Position numbers and translations under genes: made by a program. A stretch of 64,000 nucleotides of DNA from Psococerastis gibbosa (Eukaryota; Arthropoda; Insecta; Psocodea; Psocidae): the NCBI GenBank assembly GCA_963971405.1, contig OZ020485.1, positions 47,861,469 through 47,925,468 on the forward strand. Direction: 5' to 3'. Below are positions 55,493 to 64,000 of the stretch, piece after piece (position 1 is the first letter of the stretch; each line of letters opens with the position of its first letter). The notes below the pieces were generated by a model. It was not told the origin of the DNA. It made no database searches and saw only the letters and a list, made by a program, of their open reading frames with translations.

Positions 55493-55790
55493 CAGTCCTT
55501 ATCAGCTTTACACAATAGGGATAAATTAATAAACGACATAACATTCACACAATCATCCCCTCTAATTGATTTAGCCAGCAGGTTAGGATTAGGTAACCAG
55601 CCACGCCCCCTCCCGCTCCCAGTCCTATATAAACCAAGGTTTCCTCTCCCTAGTCCCATTTGCATCTTCTCCTCGAGTTGAGTAAGTCTCAAATCGCAGA
55701 TAAGGTGTAACTGTGCAAGTGGGTTTCCCTCTGTATAAGGCAGTTCTTGCCGAAAGCGCTCAGTGTTTTATACTAACACAACAAATCATG
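55493..55790 (+). mobile_element. Penelope-like element, 3'-end fragment
   Basis: About 300 bp nearly identical to the last 300 bp of the element at 49990-52808 (ACGACATAACATTCACACAA, CCTCTCCCTAGTCCCATTTG). A strongly 5'-truncated fossil of the same family. Confidence 0.88.
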
Positions 55791-57163
55791 TCTTGGGACA
55801 TTTTTTTCCTGTTTTGCACTAACGTAATTTCGGATGAGTTTTAATTGATTGGTAAAGTTTCACTTATGTCACAACCACATTCATTTTTGAATATTGTTCT
55901 CCCTAATTCGTTATGTGAAAGACCAAGAAAATAGTCTTAGGTGATGTGGATAGGTAGGATTTGTCAAACTGTGCATTCATCTAATAAATTATTTGGACAA
56001 TACTTTATGAAAACGTTTAATGAAAAAATACTCATACAAAACGGAATAATAACAAATAACACACAGTCATGCAGGGGGAGTTTTAAGTAATTAGTATATT
56101 AAGGAAGAATGTAAGATTTTCGGAACATATAGTTTGAAGAACTGATACCACAGTTCGGAATGTAGCCTAAATTGTGCGGAGAGATTCCAAACGTTTTTCA
56201 AGATTTTAAAATCAAGTCAAACTTATAAAGACTGGTCCACCACATTTTTTTGTGTCAGGCCCTTAAACCATCGCAAAGCTTTTTATGTACTTACGGCTAC
56301 TTCAGTAAAACTATAAATAGAATTACCTGCTGTGATTGGAGGGCCAATTCTCAATTATAGCGTTGATGATTAACTCATGGTTGATAATCTACCCCCAAAT
56401 GATAGACTAATAAATAGTCCAATAACAGCTATTAATTTTAAAGTTTTAAAATGCAAATGATCCACAAAACGAACTGCTATTTCGCCGTAAAATGAATGAA
56501 AAAAAAGGCTTACGATGTGCCTCTCTACATTTTGCCACACTATTTTATTTTTGTATAGGAAAGTTGTTGTCACGTGGCCAATGAGTAGAATCTTACTTCA
56601 GTAGCCTAGTCTTTTTATCGCTCGTCATAATGATGAAGTTTCCAAAGAACACGGCGTCTATAAAAACTTGCCTTTACCTCTCCCAAAAACTATTCTACAA
56701 TATTAGTATGGCTTGAAAATGTCCCAAATTTGAAAACAACGTGGCGTGAGAACTAATTAACTGCAGTCTTGTTCCACATTGGCCATCCTAGCAAAATCTC
56801 TCTTTGAACACCTCTTGAAATATAAACACTTTGATAATACACAATGCCTTTGTTTCTATGAACTATTGTGAATCTAAAAAATAAGTATATCAAAGAAAGA
56901 AGCATAATTCCAGAAAAAGGGCATCATACTTAATCGATTTTAATGTATTTACGGTAGTTCATAAGACAACATCTATTGTGCATTATCACTGTTCATATAT
57001 TTGAGGAAGTGTTCAAAGACTATTTTGGTCAATATACGCTCTGGGCTGAGAAATTAATTAATTAATTAGCTTTCACTGCATGTTAAAAAAAATTGAAAGA
57101 TCCCTCTTAACTCAGGCAGTAAATTTGGCAATCTCTTGATGTTACAAGCTTGTCAGCATAGTT
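55791..57163. other. 3' flank of MESD, no other gene recognised
   Basis: AT-rich; probably contains the MESD 3' UTR near its right end. No clear polyadenylation signal was identified. Confidence 0.35.
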
Positions 57164-58133
57164 TTAGAGCTCATCGGTGGCGCGTCCATCAGCAGTTTGC
57201 GAGTATATTCCTGGGTATACTTTGTTCTCAATGGTGACATCTTTGCAATGCTCCTGGGTGATTAGAAAATCCTTAGCCTCCCACGCATACGAACCGTCTT
57301 TGAACATGAATATTGCGCGATTATCATCAACCATATACCTGAAACCAAAATGGAAACCCTAATAGCTGTTTTGTATATACAAACACATGCAGTTCTATTT
57401 GAAAATGCAGCATAGTAACTTACCATGGAAAGGCGGGACTAACGTCAGTTTAGTTAGTCCAATGCTGGCACAATCAGACCAGACTTAAAAGTCCAGGAAA
57501 GCGGAGTTTGGCTATACACTATTATTATGACAAATAGGTGACCGCAGACCGCATGAACTCCATAGAGCACCATTTGACACTTAATTAAATGTTTTAGAAA
57601 AGTCCCAACAGACGGGCTTCTTTTGCGAACCCATGCACCTCGCGGACGTGGGATAAGTTGAATTAAATGCAAAGGTGACACAGAGATGCGCATTGCTTGA
57701 GGATGTGCGTGGCTGTTTCTTCCTCCAAGTTGCAACGGCGACAAAGTCTGCTCTCCAATGGCTGCAGGACTCCTATTTTTGATAGGCTATACATGCTGAA
57801 GAGGGGTGGTGTGAGAGGCTAAAGCTTACCTCGAGTTGAAGCACCGCAGGACAATTATTCATGAGCCTCGACAGATAATAGTAAAACAAATAATTACCTA
57901 TCCACAGGGATGTGATTATTCCCAAGCGATGTTTGCCAAAGAAGCGTCAATTCTTCTGATTTTTCTCTAGACATTCCGTCACTAGTAGACACGAAGGTCA
58001 TGAGAGTTTTGCCTTTTTTCGAAGCCTTCAAGAGATTTTCCGGATTTGTCGCGTCTATACTAGCGAAATCAATTGGCGGTTGTGGACGTAGGTGCTCAGG
58101 AAGCTCGTCTGGCTCGAGGGGTTCATCGTCTTC
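57164..58133 (-). CDS. mesd: LRP chaperone MESD / Boca (last two exons)
   Basis: Exons 58133-57898 and 57338-57164 join in phase (GATAG + G, then TATATGG) to 136 residues. MESD/Boca is an ER chaperone needed for folding of LDL-receptor family beta-propeller/EGF modules, including the Wnt coreceptor LRP5/6 (Arrow). Conserved runs are EDDEPLEPDELPEHLRPQPP, LLKASKKGKTLMTFVST, ELTLLWQTSLGNNHIPVDR, YMVDDNRAIFMFKDGSYAWE, AKDFLITQEHC and VTIENKVYPG. The tail is short and ends ATDEL, an HDEL/KDEL-like ER-retrieval signal, in place of the longer lysine-rich tail and REDL of vertebrates. Acceptors are CCGTTTAG and GGTTTCAG; donor is GTAATT. The first exon (signal peptide and start of the N-terminal helix) was not found between 58134 and the window end. 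Confidence 0.93.
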
Positions 58134-58199
58134 CTAAACGGAAAGAAAGGTTTGGTCGATTAGGATGGCTTTAGGGAGACCGAGGAGACCTCCTTATCT

Positions 58200-58525
58200 G
58201 TCCTTTGCTTAAATGGCCTCTAATGTGAAATGCGGGTATACAGACGAATGCTGTCCATATCCTGGAAAGATCGTGCCTTTAATGCTGAGATCCAGAGGCA
58301 GAGTTGTTGCATGAAGAAATGGAAACATACTTCGACTGTGTGACGAGGAACGAGAAGTATTGGCTTCTGCATCCAAGGGAAGGTAGAAGGACAGAGGGCT
58401 CCCGGTAGAAGAAGAACATCAGTTGAAAAACCTGAAGCAGTGGTTTGGCAAGAGCACGAATTCCCTTTTAGAGCAGCAGAGTCCAAATCATGATGAGGAT
58501 GCCGCGTTGCTCCATAACAATTCAA
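58200..58525 (+). mobile_element. LINE 3'-end fragment (family D)
   Basis: Diverged copy with CCTGGAAAGATCGTGCC, GGACAGAGGGCTCCCGG and TGGTTTGGCAAGAGCACG blocks. In the MESD upstream region. Confidence 0.7.
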
Positions 58526-60021
58526 ACGCTTGGTAAAGAACTCTGAATTCGGTTATGGAGTAAGGTGGCGCCCTCATGTTCCAATGCATAGCGGAGCCTC
58601 CAGCATTCCTCACGAACACTTTTCTAAGCGTGGTGATCGCGGCACTTAATGCAACTCTCGCCTCCTATTGTAACCTTGTAATGTCAGGAAAGTTACCGGT
58701 AGAGCATTGATTGCATTCACACTATCTGAAGAGGAAATTTAGTGTGGGCCGGCAGGTGCTGCCATCTACAGAAACAGAATGGGTACCAGAGAGACAGTTT
58801 GGGACTTGAAGGCTTTTCGAAAATGGCCGTTGGAGATGGGAAGTTATTTAGATTGTGATTTGGAAAGAAAATAATGGAAGGCTGAGTGCTTTTTAAGGCC
58901 TTACCAGGGCCAAAAGGGATGGACGAGGAAGTGCCCTTATTATACTGATCGTTGGAAGTAATCTATGGCATTGCAAGGAGCCCCTGACCAACTGGGGAGG
59001 AATTGGCCTTGTCTGGGAGAACTGTGGATTCGCTAACCTATTATCAATTTTGGCAGCAATGAATCTCTCCATACGTTTAGCCTACAATATTATTTCTTGA
59101 TTTTTGAATTGATCAAAGTTATTAGGGAGGGCTATCTCTAGTAGACAGGTAGCCTTGCTTTCTAAAATTGTAGGGTAGGGTTAACCTACAATGTTGGGTC
59201 CATCTATTTCTCAGACGTAATTCGATATGCTTAACCCTTGGCCCTTTCCACCTGTTTTTGACCTGAGATTTGTATGACTGCTAGAGATGGCACTCTCTAT
59301 TAACATATTAACAGCCGTTGTGTAATAATTATTCTCACTCGATTTCATCTCAGTTAATAGTGTTTATTTTGACATTTTACAACACCGTATCTTAACATTA
59401 CGGAGTTTAGTCTGTCATATGGGTAAAATAGTTGTTTTTATTTTATGAAAAAAAAAAAACCCTGAGAAGAGACAGAATGTTTTTTGTAATAGGATGGAGG
59501 TGAGTTAGCTACTTATTGTGTGCGGTAGTATCTGGCCTCATTAAATTTGTAGATATCCTCTCAGATCTCTAGTGAAATGCATTCTACTCATGCACACTGG
59601 TAACTAGCCCCTTGGTGGCTTCAAGAGTTAGTCTGGGCATTACATTCCATCCGTCGTGAAGGATGTATTTTAAGAGAAGGCCTATCTGGGAAAGAGTGAA
59701 CTAAGAATGAAAGGAAAATTTTTTACAACCTGAAGTTTTATATTGTGTCTCTATAGTTACTCCAACCCTTCGCTCTGTGCCAGCCCTGATCTATGTCCTG
59801 TTCTGCTTTGTTCGAGTATCATTCGTCCAACGACCCACCTCACAAATCCACCAACTTCTATCATAGCAGCAAGTCTTTGCCAATTCTGGGAGGCTTATTG
59901 CCTGTCCCTATCATGCACACGATCATTGTGACCATCGAGCAGCAGCACAGTGTTAGAATTGGTCCCTTTGATAATTAGATGAAGTCAGCGATACCAGCAA
60001 GTGGAGCTATGTTCCCACAAG
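58526..60021. other. Upstream intron or intergenic region of MESD
   Basis: No MESD first exon or other gene recognised. A Penelope-like CTGCCATCTACAGAAACAGA trace occurs near 58759, and ORFs at 59743-59978 have no known relative. Confidence 0.35.
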
Positions 60022-60328
60022 ACCGGCCGCTGTACCAAGTTGAATCCAGCGGACCAGAGCAGGTTCAAACCTGCAGATAACTTGGTCGTGTGCATAGTGC
60101 CGGTAGGGAAACATGGTAGGAGTGGTAGGACTTGTCCTGGTCACCTCCGAACTAATCGTGTGACCTCACTGCGTTTCCCAAGTGGTTCGGAATCCACTAT
60201 AATCAGGAGGTCCACTGTCCTATGGGCTGGCGTAGGACAGTCAAGTCGGGGTCGCTCTATGGGCCCAAATGTGGGGGGCTAAGTCGTTATTAACCCGATG
60301 AACGCTACTACTACTACTACTACTACTG
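60022..60328 (+). repeat. SINE-like repeat (family 3) with CTA tail
   Basis: Nearly identical to 10221-10512, with a GGTTCAAACCTG B box-like motif and a longer CTA microsatellite end. Confidence 0.8.
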
Positions 60329-60599
60329 TTCCCACAAGCTACGCCAATAGCCGAGTGATGATAAACAACCTAGCAGCTGCGACACCCAACCGTAGCTATG
60401 GTGGCGCCTATTCGAAATATACCAGTTAGCTTAACAGGCACCGTTTAGAACGCAATGGGGTAGAAATATATCAATATATATTTCTAGATGAACTAGAAAA
60501 AGCTGCTGGGGGGATATATCGTTGGAGAACAAATAAATAATGTATAAGAGTATTATTATAATTTGAAACAATCCGGCTTGATTTTAATAAATGAATGAA

Positions 60600-61060
60600 A
60601 CCATTTTAGGATACAATACAAAAATTAGAGTCCCTGGCCAGCCAGAGCCGGGTCGACCGTGTCAACAAAAATAGCCACCCGAGAGGGTTTTGTACGAAAA
60701 AAAGGAGACAGGTACTTAAATAGTCCAGCTCCTGGGGTCATACTCATCCAAATTAGTGAGGCGTCAATAAGTCTGCTGTATGTATGTATGTTCTGAAACA
60801 AGCAGGATCCAACTGACTTACTAAAAATGGTAGCTTATTGTAAAGCCGGTGTGCAAGTATCGGATAAGAATCCCTCGACTTGTTTAGGCGACACCTAGGC
60901 ATATCAAACCCTTTCGCCGATCGTGTATTATAAGAGTGCACTGTACTCCGAGCTGGCAATCCAGGATTCATCTTTACGACCATGAGGCAATTAAAGACAT
61001 ACTGGCCATGAACAGTGAGGACTCTAGCGGCTTTAAAAATGGGTCTGCAGCGGGCAAGAT
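60600..61060 (-). mobile_element. LINE 3' fragment
   Basis: Minus strand encodes STVHSYNTRSAKGFDMPRCR LNKSRDSYPILAH, homologous to the C-terminus of the LINE at 32240-34780 (STVHSHNTRN...LPRCRLTKS), followed by a 3' UTR also found at 48740-48905. Confidence 0.78.
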
Positions 61061-61717
61061 AAAGTAAATGACCAATAAGTGGGCCCCCCCCATAAAGCGG
61101 ACACCTTCACTTTTTTTTGTTTAAATTAAAGTACAAAACCGCGGGAAGTAAAATGTGTTATGTTGGCTACACTGTAATTTTATAAAGGAAGGCGGTGGAG
61201 TAGCAGAAGACGCCATAACTGTCAACATATGCCAATGCGCTGCCATTATCTACCGGCACCTGTCGAAGTTAACCAGTTTCATGAAATTTCTTAAGGTATT
61301 TGCTAAGCAGGTGAGTCAAGTTATACTAAAGCATTCCTGTTATTATTAAACGTACTTAAATTTTTATTTTATTGCTGGTTTGTTAGATATGCTAGAAGTC
61401 ATTTTAGACCGTGATTTTTTAAAATCAACGGAGATGCATTATCACAGGGGGTGTGACCACTTTAGGGTAATTTTGTAGGTGCCTTTCATTAAATGGACAT
61501 GGGTGTCCTCATTTAGATTTCTTGATTAACACGTTTTTATGAATGCTATAAGCACAGAAACGGATGCTCTGTTTTAATTTTGTATTTCTTCTCTTGAACC
61601 ATACGTTTACTATAAAGTGGACATGGTGTGTCCGATTTTGGTTTTGGATGTGCCCGCTTTATGATCAACTATCAAAAGTGTGACAAGGATGCTTTTTTAT
61701 TGTTTCAGAAGAGCAAA

Positions 61718-64000
61718 ATGACCCGGAAACTATTCCAATACGACAAAGGAAAGATGAAAGAGGCCCTAGAGGATATAGAGGGAGGAATGTCAGTCAAATC
61801 GGCCTCTAAAAAATATGGAATACCCAGGACAACTCTGACTCGACACAAAGACAGCTGTGAGAAACTGTTGCCAATCGGGAGGAAACCTGTTTTCACTCAG
61901 GAACAAGAAAACGTCTTGGCCAATTGGGTCATCAACATGGCAAAAGCTGGTTTCCCAGTGGATAAAATAACATTCCTAAGGTCGGTGGAAAAATTTAAAA
62001 CCTCTTTGAACATTAAATGTGAAGGGAGTCGCAATTGGTACGAAGGCTTTCTGAAGCGGAACAAAAGCTTGTCATTGCGGTCGTACCAAAACTTTACCAA
62101 AAGCCGGTCTAGCGTAACATTACAAGCCCTGCATAATTGGTTTGATGAGGTCGAGAAATACCTGCAGGAAAACGGACATTTTTCCATATTGCAAGAGCCA
62201 AGACGCGTTTTCAATGCAGATGAATCTGCGTTTTATCTCAACCCCAAAGGTATGAAGGTCTTGGCGGAAAGGGGCAGCCGCTTTGTGTATCTAAGCAGCG
62301 GCAATGATGAGAAGGAAAACGTTACAGTTCTCCTTGGGGGGAACGCAGCAGGAGAATTGGCACCCCCCATGGCCGTTTTTAGGTACAAACGAATGCCGGA
62401 ACAATTAGCAAGTTCTATCCCAGAAAGCTGGACAGTTGGGAGAAGTGAAAATGGGTGGATGACACAGGAGACCATGTACGAATATATGGCCAATTATTTC
62501 TATCCGTGGTTGGTCAACAATGGTATAGAGTTGCCAATAATCTTTTTCTTGGATGGACACGTGTCGCATTTGTCGCTGGAGTTGTCAGATTTCTGCGCAG
62601 ATAAAGGCATCATCTTGGTAGCACTTTACCCCAATGCTACCCATTTGATGCAGCCTTTCGACGTGGCTGTGTTTAAGGGCTTAAAGGTTATTTGGAAGAA
62701 ACTTGTCCAAGAGTGGCGAGTGGAAAATGATTTCAGGGAACTGAAAAAACATGAGTTTTGTCGACTGATGGAAAAAGCTCTGCAGGAATTCAACAAGGAA
62801 TCGCTATGCAATGGCTTTAAGAAGTGCGGCCTTTTACCATGGAACCGACATGCCATAAAAATGCCTCTGGACCAAGAACCTCGCCAAACTTTACCCTCAG
62901 CCACTGTCACAGACCCTTTCCGGGAACAGCTGGAAAAACGACTGACTGAAACTAAATTGCAAAGCTTCCGGGCCAACGCAGGGCCTTATTGGACTGGAGA
63001 TGTGTCTGACACATCTCTTTATTATCTCTGGTTGGATACCGAAAAGGCAGCCTCAGCCTCTAGGCATGCCGAAGACTGGCCTGAATGGCATGACGATTAT
63101 AACCCTGAAGAATTCACTAGGCCGGCATCGGAGGAACACAGAGAGGACATCGAAGAACCCAGAGAGGAGAACGAAGAAGCAAGTCAAAAAATCGATGGAC
63201 CCAGGGAGGAGAATGAAGAACCTAGGGAGGAGAACGAAGAAGCAAGTGAGGAAATCGATGGACCCAGGGAGGAGAACGAAGAACCTAGGGAGGAGACCGA
63301 AGAAGCAAGTGAGGAAATCGATGGACCCAGGGAGGAGAACGAAGAACCTAGGGAGGAGACCGAAGAAGCAAGTGAGGAAATCGATGGACCCAGGGAGGAG
63401 ATCGAAGAACCTAGGGAAGAGAACGAAGAAGCAAGTGAGAAAATCGGTGGGCCTAGGGAGGAGAGAGAAGTACCCAAAGTTGAAGGACCACGAGAGGAGA
63501 TCAAAGTCACAAAAGCCGTAAATTTTATTATTCCATCTCCTTTCAAAAAGAATCTTCTTTTCGGTGTTAAACAAAACCAACCAAGCACTTCCAAAGTGCC
63601 GAAGGTCCGTTTGCCTGCTGTTATTTCGTCGCCGGAGGCTCGGGAATATATCCGAAAAAAGGAACAGAAGAAAAACGAATTGATTAAAAAAAGAACCGAG
63701 TTAAAAGAAAAAAGAGAAGAAAGAAAAAGAGCTAAAGAAGAGGCATCAAAGGCCAAAAAAGCCGAGAAGAAGAAAGCTGTAAAGCGCAAACTCTTTAACG
63801 AAAAACAAACACAGAAAACAAGTGACCATTCATCTGATGATGAATCACCCTGTCCTAGTCTAGGGTCGTCCTCAGGAGGGGAATGGGATGAAGAAGAAGA
63901 CAGTGATCTCCAGTCCAAACCAATAATGCAGACCCCTGGAAAAATAGTTGGAGAGCATGTAGCAGTATGCTACGACGGCAACTACTTCCCCGGGAAGATC
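61718..64000 (+). CDS. Tigger/pogo-type DD35D transposase (C-terminus off window)
   Basis: Open for 761 codons to the window edge, with no stop. Residues 1-55 form a Psq-type helix-turn-helix (GGMSVKSASKKYGIPRTTLT); about 60-140 a CENP-B-like second DNA-binding domain (SRNWYEGFLKRNKS). The DDE_1 core has D168 (FNADESAFY), D279 (FFLDGHVSH) and D315 (LMQPFDVAVF), a DD35D triad as in pogo/Tigger. Then come GFKKCGLLPWN, an acidic minisatellite-coded repeat (IDGPREENEEPREE units of 21 residues), a basic coiled-coil-like region and a tail starting GEHVAVCYDGNYFPGKI. A good acceptor (TTGTTTCAG) precedes the ATG, and a 52-codon frame at 61155-61310 ending CAG|GTGAGT would splice in phase into KSKMTR, so the protein may start further upstream. 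All catalytic residues are present; it could be active or domesticated. Confidence 0.88.
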   Translation, partial: MTRKLFQYDKGKMKEALEDIEGGMSVKSASKKYGIPRTTLTRHKDSCEKLLPIGRKPVFTQEQENVLANWVINMAKAGFPVDKITFLRSVEKFKTSLNIKCEGSRNWYEGFLKRNKSLSLRSYQNFTKSRSSVTLQALHNWFDEVEKYLQENGHFSILQEPRRVFNADESAFYLNPKGMKVLAERGSRFVYLSSGNDEKENVTVLLGGNAAGELAPPMAVFRYKRMPEQLASSIPESWTVGRSENGWMTQETMYEYMANYFYPWLVNNGIELPIIFFLDGHVSHLSLELSDFCADKGIILVALYPNATHLMQPFDVAVFKGLKVIWKKLVQEWRVENDFRELKKHEFCRLMEKALQEFNKESLCNGFKKCGLLPWNRHAIKMPLDQEPRQTLPSATVTDPFREQLEKRLTETKLQSFRANAGPYWTGDVSDTSLYYLWLDTEKAASASRHAEDWPEWHDDYNPEEFTRPASEEHREDIEEPREENEEASQKIDGPREENEEPREENEEASEEIDGPREENEEPREETEEASEEIDGPREENEEPREETEEASEEIDGPREEIEEPREENEEASEKIGGPREEREVPKVEGPREEIKVTKAVNFIIPSPFKKNLLFGVKQNQPSTSKVPKVRLPAVISSPEAREYIRKKEQKKNELIKKRTELKEKREERKRAKEEASKAKKAEKKKAVKRKLFNEKQTQKTSDHSSDDESPCPSLGSSSGGEWDEEEDSDLQSKPIMQTPGKIVGEHVAVCYDGNYFPGKI
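63140..63480 (+). repeat. 63-bp coding minisatellite
   Basis: GATGGACCCAGGGAGGAG recurs at exactly 63-bp steps (63194, 63257, 63320, 63383), with a further diverged unit. Each unit encodes 21 acidic residues, so the frame is kept. Confidence 0.88.

Larger units (their letters stand above)
61065..64000 (+). mobile_element. Tigger/pogo-like DNA transposon (3' end off window)
   Basis: Noncoding 5' part with repeated motifs related to ATAAAGCGGACA (near 61090, 61616, 61660), which resemble Tigger subterminal repeats, then the transposase. The 5' limit is estimated; no terminal repeat pair can be checked. Confidence 0.7.

Noticed and set aside
63140-63480. Evenly spaced repeats that could suggest a CRISPR array
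   Set aside because: They are contiguous 63-bp coding units without unique spacers, in a eukaryotic transposase.
63053-63918. Long minus-strand ORFs rich in Ser, Leu and Phe
   Set aside because: Antisense of the acidic minisatellite of the transposase; low complexity with no start or splice context.

Overview
The window looks like nuclear DNA of an invertebrate animal, most likely an arthropod and perhaps a crustacean. It is AT-rich, its genes are split by spliceosomal introns, and it is packed with LINEs, tRNA-derived SINEs, Penelope, Tc1, Tigger/pogo, hAT and foldback elements. The clade is inferred only from gene content (a Boca/MESD gene, an M14 carboxypeptidase, a clade-A-like fibrillar collagen) and from the repeats; no species-specific marker was recognised.

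Layout. 1-1475: 3' part of a Tigger/pogo-like element. 1500-2850: 5'-truncated LINE. 3257-28102, minus strand: a fibrillar procollagen gene, which I model as 33 phase-consistent exons (4548 nt, 1516 codons) running from the signal peptide through a VWC domain, a minor helix, 337 Gly-X-Y triplets and most of the COLFI domain. The last COLFI exon is not in the window. Its introns hold most of the repeats in this part. 28103-37850: repeat-rich intergenic DNA with a 5'-truncated LINE whose reading frame is open for over 770 codons. 37894-39381, plus: intronless UTP18. 39480-43900: LINE, foldback and Tc1 remnants. 43983-48238, plus: six-exon secreted zinc carboxypeptidase with no activation propeptide. 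48606-49365: nested hAT and foldback insertions. 49990-52808: Penelope-like element with inverted terminal repeats. 53270-53512, plus: MOZART1. 57164-58133, minus: the last two exons of MESD/Boca. 58200-61060: more repeats. 61065-64000, plus: a second Tigger/pogo-like element with an open DD35D transposase running off the right edge.

The host genes are unrelated housekeeping or extracellular genes (collagen matrix, pre-rRNA processing, secreted protease, microtubule nucleation, LDL-receptor folding) and do not form a pathway. The most informative points are the collagen's conserved cross-link spacing, its two glycine substitutions, its GC-AG intron and its 197-bp partial exon triplication; the propeptide-less carboxypeptidase; and a foldback element that landed exactly inside a hAT target-site duplication. 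All gene models come from reading splice sites and frames by eye; no search or transcript was available.
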